From positions 1-64,000 of the forward strand of contig NZ_JANJZT010000015.1 of NCBI RefSeq assembly GCF_024622975.1: a stretch of 64,000 nt of DNA. Direction: 5' to 3'. Below, one piece after another: positions 43,711-51,724 of this stretch. The notes beneath the pieces were generated by a model, which saw only the letters and a program-made list of their open reading frames with translations, was not told the origin of the DNA and did no database searches. Source of the stretch: Blautia caecimuris. Lineage in GTDB: Bacteria; Bacillota; Clostridia; Lachnospirales; Lachnospiraceae. Position 1 is the first letter of the stretch, and the number at the start of each line of letters is the position of its first letter. Position numbers and translations under genes: made by a program.

Positions 43711-45744
43711 TCAGCTGCTGAACCAGCCGTTGGAAGCCGCCTGATCATAAAGCTCTTTCAGCCTTTTCATTTCCATATCGTTTACATTATTTTCAAGCTG
43801 CTGCTGATAAAGCTTTTCCGCTTTCTCATAATATTCTTTGAACAATCCATAGCTTCTCTGATTTACGTCCACTTTTTCCTGTTTTGACACTTCCATAAAG
43901 GCCAGCGCCTTATAAGTGCGGTAATTCTCTCCGTACTCCTCAAGCATCTCTTTCAAAAGAGCAGAGGCCTCGTCATATTTTCCCATATTCTGATAAAGGA
44001 CAACCAGATTATAATCTGTATCGTAGCTTCCCATTCCCTGCTTCTGGATCTGTTTAAATACCTCTGCCGCCTTTGTATAATAAGCTGCATCTCCGGTATC
44101 ATTTCCCATGTCGCTGTACACCTGTCCCAGAGTCTCAAGAACACCTATGTTATATTCTGTAGGCAGTTCCTTCCTGGCCTTTTCAAGAAGCTGTATCTTC
44201 TCATCATAGCCGCCCACACCATCCTCAAGCGCGTCAATACATTTACATGTCATAATGCAGGCGCGCATTTTCACATAGTCGTTCTGCGCCTTTTCCATAC
44301 AGGTCAGAAAGATTTCTTTTGCCCCCTGAAAATCCTGATTATTATACAGGATCTCTCCCTGAACATAATCAATTTCCACAGAATCAAGTCCCTGTCTTCT
44401 GGCTGTGTCAAGAGCCTTCTGAGCCTTATCCATTTCTCCGGTATAGGCAAGAGCAATGGCATAGTCGCGGTAATAATCACTGTTGTCCGGCTTGATCTCT
44501 ATGGCCTTTTCATAGCATTTTGCAGCATTTTCATAATCTTCCTGTTTTTCGTAGGAATTTCCAAGAAGATAGTACACATTATTTAACGCTTCTGAATCCA
44601 CTTCAAGCTCCGGGTTTGACAAAATCTTTTCGTTAATAAAATTAATATTGTCTCCATACTGTCTCTGCTGGTTCAGAGCCAGAGCTTTCTGATAATATGC
44701 CTCCAGTCTTTCCGGCATAAGGCCTGCCGCTTTCTGATAATAGGATTCAAAATTCTCAAATTCTCCTGATGTCACGCACTGGGATTCCAGTCTTACAAGC
44801 TCCTCATACTGCTTTCTACGATCCACATCTCTGCGGAAATATCCGTTTACTGTAAGCACAGCGCTGACTGCCATAAAGAAAATCACCAGTATATAAATCC
44901 CTTTTTGCTTTTTACAAAGCTCCCGGTACCGTCTGTCCTTTTTCTCAATGTCCTTCAGGTCGCTGAGAAGCGCCTCTGCTGACTGGTAACGTTTTTCCGG
45001 TCTGGGCTCCAGACACTTCATAATAATATGGGCAAACACCTGGTTGATGCGGATTCCCCGGCTGCGGATATCCTCCACATATCCATTTTCATCCTGGGAA
45101 GGCTTTTTCCCTGTCATCAGGTGATACAAAACTGCTCCCAGGCTGTAAATATCCGCTCTTCTGTCAATAGTCTTCCAGAGGGAATGATCCAGCTCATTCT
45201 GGTTATAACGCAGCGCCTCTATCTGTTCCGGAGGCGCATATCCGTTGGTATATCCGGTCACCCAGGCAGTATCTCCATCCAGGCTTGCCGATATATTAAA
45301 ATCGATCAGGCAAATATTTCCATCAGGCTTCAGCATAATGTTTCCCGGCTTCAGATCACTGTGAATGATGGGCGGCTTCTGACTGTGCAGATAGCTTAAG
45401 GTGGCGCAGATCTGTCTTGCCCAGATAAGCACTGATTTTTCTTTAAATTCTGTGCCTGCATCCAGATATTCCTTAAAGGAATTTCCTGGAATGTAGTCCA
45501 TTACGGTATATACATCTCCGTCTGCCTCCAGAAAATCAAATACCTGGGGCAGACAGGGATGGTGGAGATTTTTCAGTACATCCGCCTCTGCACGATTGTT
45601 CAGAACATCCTTGAGCTCTGCCCGGATCTTTTTCAGTACAACATATTTTTTCAGATTTTTATGATAAGCCTTATAAACCTCTCCGCTGTTTCCGGCGCCG
45701 ATTTTTTCTATAATTTCATAGGTGTCTGATATGTGCTTCAGCAT
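43711..45744 (-). CDS. membrane Ser/Thr protein kinase with extracytoplasmic TPRs
   Basis: A 677-residue protein. A PknB-type kinase domain covers residues 1-265: glycine loop GAGNSGEV (16-23), probable ATP-binding Lys38, catalytic loop HSDLKPGN (Asp130) and a DFN in place of DFG at 148-150. One membrane helix (about 282-300) follows. The rest is a string of TPRs, for example ENAAKCYEKAIEIKPDNSDYY. The start at 45744 has GGGAGAGG just upstream. An N-terminal frame extension overlapping the preceding gene is unlikely. Its linked FHA protein is a probable partner. Confidence 0.9.
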   Translation of the reverse strand: MLKHISDTYEIIEKIGAGNSGEVYKAYHKNLKKYVVLKKIRAELKDVLNNRAEADVLKNLHHPCLPQVFDFLEADGDVYTVMDYIPGNSFKEYLDAGTEFKEKSVLIWARQICATLSYLHSQKPPIIHSDLKPGNIMLKPDGNICLIDFNISASLDGDTAWVTGYTNGYAPPEQIEALRYNQNELDHSLWKTIDRRADIYSLGAVLYHLMTGKKPSQDENGYVEDIRSRGIRINQVFAHIIMKCLEPRPEKRYQSAEALLSDLKDIEKKDRRYRELCKKQKGIYILVIFFMAVSAVLTVNGYFRRDVDRRKQYEELVRLESQCVTSGEFENFESYYQKAAGLMPERLEAYYQKALALNQQRQYGDNINFINEKILSNPELEVDSEALNNVYYLLGNSYEKQEDYENAAKCYEKAIEIKPDNSDYYRDYAIALAYTGEMDKAQKALDTARRQGLDSVEIDYVQGEILYNNQDFQGAKEIFLTCMEKAQNDYVKMRACIMTCKCIDALEDGVGGYDEKIQLLEKARKELPTEYNIGVLETLGQVYSDMGNDTGDAAYYTKAAEVFKQIQKQGMGSYDTDYNLVVLYQNMGKYDEASALLKEMLEEYGENYRTYKALAFMEVSKQEKVDVNQRSYGLFKEYYEKAEKLYQQQLENNVNDMEMKRLKELYDQAASNGWFSS

Positions 45745-45757
45745 TCTGTCCTCTCCC

Positions 45758-47620
45758 TTATTTTCCACATGTAGTATTGTCTGTGACACTGAAGTTCATG
45801 CTTCCTGATCCCGGCTGCATTCCTGCGTTTACCACAACAAGGTCCTGCACTCCCGGTTCTTTTCCTGCAAGTCCGCCTCCAAGCGGATTTGGCACGCCGG
45901 CCATATCCTGAACCGGATTGTTTGCAAGATCCATTCCCGCAAGCATGTCTGCGCTTTCGGAAACCCAGGAGCCGCTCATTCCCGCACTGGAAAGAGCGCT
46001 GATAAAGCCGTCCTTTCCGCCTTCCTGCGGAGAAGATATGGTTCCGTTTATCAGTGAAGCAGAAGCTGACATATTCAGACTTCCGTCTGCTCCCATGGTA
46101 TAAAGCGCTGCCACTGTTTTGGCGCCGGGATTTCCATCCCCTGTGTTCATTCCAAAATAATAGCCGGCCATTCCAATATCAAATCCTGCTCCGTTTTCTC
46201 TGATAAAGCAGGTCTGTGTTCCTCCGTATGTAACTCCTTCCACAGCCTTTCCAAAACATTCCTCAAATGCAACTGAAGAAACCATGGACGCTGCTCCGCC
46301 TGCTGCTGTATAGGTATCCAGAACAAGCTGGCCGTTTCTGATGGAGATTACAAGAAGTTCCTGCATTCCATCACCGTTAAAATCACGCTTCTCTGCTCCA
46401 AGTGTTCCACTGGCTACCGCCATACCGGATTCGTCCCCGTAGGTATAAGAAGCCGGAGTACTGAGAGATGACCTCGGACTTGCTGCAAGAAGCTCAGCCG
46501 CAAAGGCATCCAGAATCTGATCCGGCGTAAGCGCATCCTGTTCTGTCTGGCTGTCCTGATTTTCTGAAGGTGCCTCTGCATTGTTCTGATCTGTCGGAGG
46601 CACTGCCGGTTCTTCCGGGGCATCCGGAACTGCCGGCGGAATGCCTATGTCCTCCGGATAATCCGGGACTGCCGGCGGGATTCCCGTGTCCTCTGAAGAA
46701 TCCTGCGAAGATTCCGGAGCAGGCTCCGGCTGAAGCTCCGGATCCGATTCCGGCTGAGGCTCCGGTTCTGCATTCATATCAGGCTTTGGAGTTGGCGTCT
46801 GGTTGGGTGCAACAACCACTGTCCAGCCTCCCGGTATGGGAGTCTCTGCAGGATCCGTCATTGGTTCAGGGGTAATTTCTGCATCCGGATCAACTGGCAT
46901 AACTGTGGCTTCCGGGCTTACTTCAGGAGTCACTGTGGGTTCTCCTTCCTGATTCTCTTCCGGTGCTTCCGTAATCTCAGGAGCAGGTGTTTCCTCCGGT
47001 GTTACCGTAGGTTCTTCCTCCTGTTCAGGAACCGGTGTCGTGTCCTTTTTGTCCTCTTTTTTGCCTGGCTTTTCAGAAGGCTTCGGGGTAGGCGTCACGT
47101 AATCATTGATGTATATATGTATATCGTTAAAAATATTAATCACATCTTCGGATGTATCTGTATCAGCCGGCATCTGGTTTCCGCTGTTCTGATAAAGCTG
47201 TTCAGTCTGCTTGTAAACCGTTTCATACATATCCATCTTGCTTTTCCACCCGTCCGGATTGGAATTTAACTGGGCTACAGACATATTTTCCAGATTTTTG
47301 TTTGTCTGTTCCAGCATCTTTAAAGCCTTTTCAGGCTTTTTCATTTTATTGTAAGTATCTGCCAGTTTAATGGTTGCATCCGGTGATTTTTCATCAATTT
47401 TCAGTGCTTCCTGAAAGGCAAGCTCCGCCTTTTCATAGTCGCCGGATTCCAGATATTTATCCCCAAGCTCCAGCTTTTTCTGAAGCTGTCCTGCCGTTGT
47501 ATTTTCGGGATTCATAAAAATGATCACAGCTGCGACCATAAGCACACAGACCGCTCCCACGATCACAGGAATCAGGATTTGGGGATCTGGTTTTGATTTT
47601 TTCTTTTTTATCTCTTTCAT
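45758..47620 (-). CDS. TPR / Pro-rich membrane protein with FG-GAP-like C-terminus
   Basis: A 620-residue protein. A Lys-rich N-terminus, one membrane helix (about 18-36), then two or three TPRs (SGDYEKAELAFQEALKIDEKSP). A long Pro/Glu/Thr linker (about 170-370) follows, with repeats such as GIPPAVPD, and a C-terminal domain with the calcium-like motif DFNGDGMQELLV. The linker probably spans the cell wall. It sits between the FHA and kinase genes with gaps of 6 and 13 bases. I do not recognise the whole family. Confidence 0.75.
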   Translation of the reverse strand: MKEIKKKKSKPDPQILIPVIVGAVCVLMVAAVIIFMNPENTTAGQLQKKLELGDKYLESGDYEKAELAFQEALKIDEKSPDATIKLADTYNKMKKPEKALKMLEQTNKNLENMSVAQLNSNPDGWKSKMDMYETVYKQTEQLYQNSGNQMPADTDTSEDVINIFNDIHIYINDYVTPTPKPSEKPGKKEDKKDTTPVPEQEEEPTVTPEETPAPEITEAPEENQEGEPTVTPEVSPEATVMPVDPDAEITPEPMTDPAETPIPGGWTVVVAPNQTPTPKPDMNAEPEPQPESDPELQPEPAPESSQDSSEDTGIPPAVPDYPEDIGIPPAVPDAPEEPAVPPTDQNNAEAPSENQDSQTEQDALTPDQILDAFAAELLAASPRSSLSTPASYTYGDESGMAVASGTLGAEKRDFNGDGMQELLVISIRNGQLVLDTYTAAGGAASMVSSVAFEECFGKAVEGVTYGGTQTCFIRENGAGFDIGMAGYYFGMNTGDGNPGAKTVAALYTMGADGSLNMSASASLINGTISSPQEGGKDGFISALSSAGMSGSWVSESADMLAGMDLANNPVQDMAGVPNPLGGGLAGKEPGVQDLVVVNAGMQPGSGSMNFSVTDNTTCGK

Positions 47621-47626
47621 TGTATG

Positions 47627-49111
47627 TCACTCTCCCTTCCGGAAAATAAACTCTTCATCAGAAAGTCTGATCCGGTCCTCTTCCTGAAGCTTTTTGGGAT
47701 GTCCGGGCATCACGCGGATTCCGTTCAGATACGTATAATTGCTGGAATCCATATCTTCAATATAGTAGTCGCCGTCCCGGAACCGGATCACGCAATGTTC
47801 TCTGCTGATGGTTGGGTTATTGCGGATGCAGATATCAGCCATTAATGCCCTTTTGCCAATTTTACAGTTTTCTGTTGTCACGGAAAAAACTTCCTGGGTA
47901 TTGATGCGGATAAGCTTTGCTGAAATTTTCTGAGGCTGTCTTAAAAGTACGGTTTCACTGTCTCCATCGTCACGTAAAAGCACAGTTTCTGAGTCATCAT
48001 CAGAAAAATCCTGGGCCTGTACGGGTTCATCAGGTATCTGTACGGGAACTGGAATTTGTGGATTGCTTTTCTGTTCCCATGGTTCGTACCCTTCTGAACG
48101 TTCCAGAGGATTCTGAATTTCTGAACTGTTCCAGGGATTTCCAGTTTCCGGCTGGGTCCATGGCTTCTGCTCTTCTGGTTCCCTCCGGGGATTTGCAGCT
48201 TCCGGCTGATTCCATGGGGTATTCTCTTCTGCTATACTCCGGGAGTTTGCAGCTTCTGATTTCTCCCAGGGATTCAGAGTTTCTAAACTGTTCCGGGAGA
48301 GTGTATTTTCCAGCTGATTCCAGGGTGTTCTGCCCGGAACAGCATCCCGGGTTTCTGAATCATTCCGTAAATCTCTGTACGGAAAATCATCCTGGATCCC
48401 TGTTTTTTTCCACACATCCTTTTTGGGATCATTCTTTCCTGTTTGTTCCGAAAATCCTCTCTCCTGCCACTCTGTACTACTTTGGTTCACTTCCGGTCTG
48501 TCATAAGCCGGTTCCTCAGGTATGGGAGGGATCAGAATATTTTCCTGTTCTCTTTTTTTCTTTCCCTCAGAAGATTTTCTCTTCCACCAACGGCTTTTGC
48601 GTTCTACTGGTTTCTCTATAAAAATATCTCCCGGCATGTCTCCCCTTGGCTCCGGCGGTATCAGAGGAAGAGGGGATGCGGAGGCCTTGCCACAGTTTTT
48701 CCCTGTTTCGGTGCGAAAATCTTCTCCCATATCCGCCCTCACAGGAATACAGATGAGCTTTATCTCTCCTGTGGATATCTCCACATAGATATACTGCTTT
48801 TCTGTCAGTATTTCCCCCTGAGGAATCCCTTTTCTGATCACTTCATTTACAGCAGCTTCTATCCTTCTGTCTGTTTCCATCTGTTCATTTACTGTCTGCC
48901 CGTCTTTCCATGCCATCATATTGATCATTCCGGCTATGTCATAGGTAAAACTGTATCCGTCATTCTCTTTTCTCATAAAAACCGGAAGCAGATTTCTACT
49001 GACTGCCCCGCTGCTGATCACAGTCCAGGTGTCTGTATCAAGCGTTTCGTTTTTCTTTGAAACATAGCTGAATACTGTGTGCCCGTCTGCAAAATCATAG
49101 ATAAATTCCAT
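47627..49111 (-). CDS. DUF6382-FHA domain protein
   Basis: A 494-residue protein. Residues 1-150 look like the DUF6382 domain often found in clostridial FHA proteins. A long low-complexity linker repeats Pro-Trp-Xaa-Gln/Ser-Pro-Glu units. Two DSETVLLR motifs stand just before a C-terminal FHA domain (KIGKRALMADICI ... ISREHCVI ... SSNYTYLNGIRV). FHA domains bind phosphothreonine. The neighbour kinase is a natural partner. The protein is probably cytosolic. Confidence 0.85.
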   Translation of the reverse strand: MEFIYDFADGHTVFSYVSKKNETLDTDTWTVISSGAVSRNLLPVFMRKENDGYSFTYDIAGMINMMAWKDGQTVNEQMETDRRIEAAVNEVIRKGIPQGEILTEKQYIYVEISTGEIKLICIPVRADMGEDFRTETGKNCGKASASPLPLIPPEPRGDMPGDIFIEKPVERKSRWWKRKSSEGKKKREQENILIPPIPEEPAYDRPEVNQSSTEWQERGFSEQTGKNDPKKDVWKKTGIQDDFPYRDLRNDSETRDAVPGRTPWNQLENTLSRNSLETLNPWEKSEAANSRSIAEENTPWNQPEAANPRREPEEQKPWTQPETGNPWNSSEIQNPLERSEGYEPWEQKSNPQIPVPVQIPDEPVQAQDFSDDDSETVLLRDDGDSETVLLRQPQKISAKLIRINTQEVFSVTTENCKIGKRALMADICIRNNPTISREHCVIRFRDGDYYIEDMDSSNYTYLNGIRVMPGHPKKLQEEDRIRLSDEEFIFRKGE

Positions 49112-49129
49112 CCTGTTCTTCCCCCTGTT

Positions 49130-50419
49130 TTAATAAATATCAAGCTGGATCAGCTTCCATTTTCCATTTTCTTTTACAGGAGCTGCCCCTTCTTTATTAA
49201 AAGTTTTTGCTCCCTCAAACTGAGGTTCCACCACAAAATCTCCGTTTTCCTTAATAAATCCCCATTTCCCGCCTGAGCATACGGGAGCGTATCCCAGCTC
49301 GGAAAATCCTGAAGCATTTTCAAACATGCACTTTAAAACCTGTTCTCCCTCGGAAGAGACAAAGCCCCATTTGCCTGCCTGCATAACAGCCGCCGGACCG
49401 GATGACAAAAACGGAGAAACCGCATCATATTCATCGCCGATCTGTACGCCTTCACTGTTGATCAGGTAATATTTTTCTCCCATTCGGGCAAAAACAACTC
49501 CGTTTCTGGAACAGAATCCCCAGTCGTCACATACGATTTCATCAAAGCCAAAATCCGTCACTGCCTTAAGTTCCGTATTGATAATCGCCCACTTTTCGCC
49601 TTTTTTCAAGGCTGCTAATCCATTTAAAAACGGGGTGGCGCCGTCATATTCAAATTTAGTTACAGGCTGAAAATCCTCATTGAGATATCCCCATTTCCCG
49701 TCTTTTTTTGCCGGGATAGCGCCCTGATTGCAGACTCCCAGGAATTCATATTCCTCATCCGGCTGCCGCCTTTTATAATTATTTGTGTCTATGTAATACC
49801 ACGTTCCGTCCTTTTGAACAGGCGCAAATCCATTTTCTCCAAACATGCCCATCTGTTCATACTGAGCGCGGATCACCACGTTCCCCTGAAGATCTGTAAT
49901 ACCGAGATCCTCTCCTGATTTTACCAGCATACAGGAGCCGCATGCATTGGAAATCTCATCATACTCCTCTCCAATATAGTCAAATCCTCCTGCAAGCGAG
50001 TTCAGCTTTGCCCTGAGAGAACCATTGGATTCCTGCTGCTGGATCTGGGCCTGCAAAAGCGCAATAGCGTCTCCCTTCTGTCCCTTTTCCAGATAATAAT
50101 CTGCCAGGATCATAACCGCCTGCTCACCGTCTCCCTCCAGATTCATAGCCTGTGTACAGGCCTGTATAAATCCGTTTTCATCTCCCAGATTCTTGTAAGC
50201 CTCTGCGATCTTCAGATAGATATCCATGTTTTCCGGATGGTATTCCAGAGCCTTCTGATAGTTAAGGATCGCGTCATAATAAATTCCCTTTTTCTCATTT
50301 TTCTGCGCTTCTGCCAGATAGCTCTGATATTCCGCAGGCTTTTGTACTGCAGATGAAAATGTAGTCCACCATGACAGTCCCAGAAGAGCTGCCACTGCAA
50401 CAATCATCAATTTTTTCAT
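49130..50419 (-). CDS. WG-repeat / TPR secreted or membrane-tethered protein
   Basis: A 429-residue protein. The N-terminus MKKLMIVAVAALLGLSWW looks like a signal peptide or anchor. Two TPRs (YYDAILNYQKALEYHPEN) occupy about residues 35-110. Several WG repeats then follow (KWGYLNEDFQPV, KWAIINTELKAV, KWGFVSSEGEQV, KWGFIKENGDFV). The WG region is a beta-repeat module of unknown ligand, often in sensor or peptidoglycan-associated proteins. It is ten bases downstream of the prepilin peptidase gene. Confidence 0.82.
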   Translation of the reverse strand: MKKLMIVAVAALLGLSWWTTFSSAVQKPAEYQSYLAEAQKNEKKGIYYDAILNYQKALEYHPENMDIYLKIAEAYKNLGDENGFIQACTQAMNLEGDGEQAVMILADYYLEKGQKGDAIALLQAQIQQQESNGSLRAKLNSLAGGFDYIGEEYDEISNACGSCMLVKSGEDLGITDLQGNVVIRAQYEQMGMFGENGFAPVQKDGTWYYIDTNNYKRRQPDEEYEFLGVCNQGAIPAKKDGKWGYLNEDFQPVTKFEYDGATPFLNGLAALKKGEKWAIINTELKAVTDFGFDEIVCDDWGFCSRNGVVFARMGEKYYLINSEGVQIGDEYDAVSPFLSSGPAAVMQAGKWGFVSSEGEQVLKCMFENASGFSELGYAPVCSGGKWGFIKENGDFVVEPQFEGAKTFNKEGAAPVKENGKWKLIQLDIY

Positions 50420-50428
50420 AACCTCTCC

Positions 50429-50989
50429 CTAAAATCCAATTATCAAAATCAAGATGGTTCCCACTGAAAAAAACGGCGCCAGCGGAATGGAATCCTTCAT
50501 GGTCAGTTTTTTTCGCAAAAGCTGCACGATACTGAATATTGCAGACAAGCTGAGACACACCACCAGATTAAACCAGATCAGGGAGCCTCCCAGATACCAG
50601 CCGATCACAGCCGCAAGCTTTACATCTCCCATTCCAATGCTCTTTCTTGACAAAAACCAGGCTGCCAGAAAAATCACCAGACCAAGACCAAGGCCGCCAA
50701 ATGCAGATTTCAGACATTCCTTCCACCATGTGGGCTCTGCTCCGATCTCGCCGATCAGAAGCATGGCTCTTGCCACAAGCATCATAATCAGAAGCTGATT
50801 GGGAATCAGTGTTCTTTTTGAATCTATAAATCCCAGAACAACAAGAAAGGCAGACAGGATCAGATATCTCACAGTTTTCAGCCAGTGATATCCGTAAAAT
50901 GTAAACAGAAACGCCTCTGTTACCACCAGTACCGCAATGATCACAGGCACATATTTTTTCTCTTTTAACAGTTCTTTTAAATACTTCAT
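50429..50989 (-). CDS. prepilin peptidase (A24, TadV/CpaA-like)
   Basis: A 186-residue membrane protease with five or six helices. The two catalytic aspartates are at D56 (GFIDSKRTLIPN) and D122 (GMGDVKL). There is no N-terminal methylase domain, as expected for TadV. It would cut the leader peptides of the Flp1 pilin and the TadE-like pseudopilins of the same operon. Confidence 0.92.
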   Translation of the reverse strand: MKYLKELLKEKKYVPVIIAVLVVTEAFLFTFYGYHWLKTVRYLILSAFLVVLGFIDSKRTLIPNQLLIMMLVARAMLLIGEIGAEPTWWKECLKSAFGGLGLGLVIFLAAWFLSRKSIGMGDVKLAAVIGWYLGGSLIWFNLVVCLSLSAIFSIVQLLRKKLTMKDSIPLAPFFSVGTILILIIGF

Positions 50990-51001
50990 AAGACTCTCCT
51001 T

Positions 51002-51712
51002 TTACGCTCCTGACCAGACTCTGGTAGACGCGCACACACGGTAATGTCTGGGCGGCAGATCAAAAAAAGGAAAACTGCTTTTTATATCGTAATCCACCAC
51101 AATTTTCACCTCACTGGAGCCTTCCCTGCACCAGGAGCTGTTATCATATCTGAGATTTGAAACTCCAAGGCTTTCCAGATATGCATCCGTATCTGTGGTT
51201 CCCGAGGCAACGGAAAGCTGCTGAAGCACGCAGGATTTTCCCACTGTCCCAACCATATAGGAGGACAGTGCATCCCAGCTCTGAGATTTTACAGAGCTGA
51301 GCACTCCGTTAATAAATTCCTTTGGACTGGACACATAGCCCTCTATATTGTCATATATGTCTTTTCCTGCATTTCCCATGCCAACCGTATCATCCACAGT
51401 TCCCTGTCCGGATGCAAGCTTCTGTGCTGCGTCATCGATCAGAGACAGATTTTCCTGAATTTCTTTCAGGCTGCTGCCAAAACCGGCCGCCTCCTGTCCT
51501 GTTCCCTGATATGCGTTCAGAATACCTGTTTTTTCCAGAATATAGCTGTACTGGGCAACCTCCCTGGCAGCCTGATCTGCCGCATACTGTATCAGAAGCT
51601 GCGCTCTTGCAAAAGAAACCAGACTGTAAATACTCATAAATGCAAACAAAAATATGGGAATAAAAAGCGTTGCCTCTACGGTTATGGAACCTTTTTGTCT
51701 TTCCTTTTTCAT
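51002..51712 (-). CDS. TadE-like pseudopilin
   Basis: A 236-residue protein with a prepilin-type N-terminus: a basic leader (MKKERQKG), then SITVEATLFIPIF with Glu at position 5 after the expected cleavage Gly, and a hydrophobic helix. The rest is external. It is one of two such proteins in the operon. Confidence 0.85.
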   Translation of the reverse strand: MKKERQKGSITVEATLFIPIFLFAFMSIYSLVSFARAQLLIQYAADQAAREVAQYSYILEKTGILNAYQGTGQEAAGFGSSLKEIQENLSLIDDAAQKLASGQGTVDDTVGMGNAGKDIYDNIEGYVSSPKEFINGVLSSVKSQSWDALSSYMVGTVGKSCVLQQLSVASGTTDTDAYLESLGVSNLRYDNSSWCREGSSEVKIVVDYDIKSSFPFFDLPPRHYRVCASTRVWSGA

Positions 51713-51724
51713 CTTCCTCTCCTG

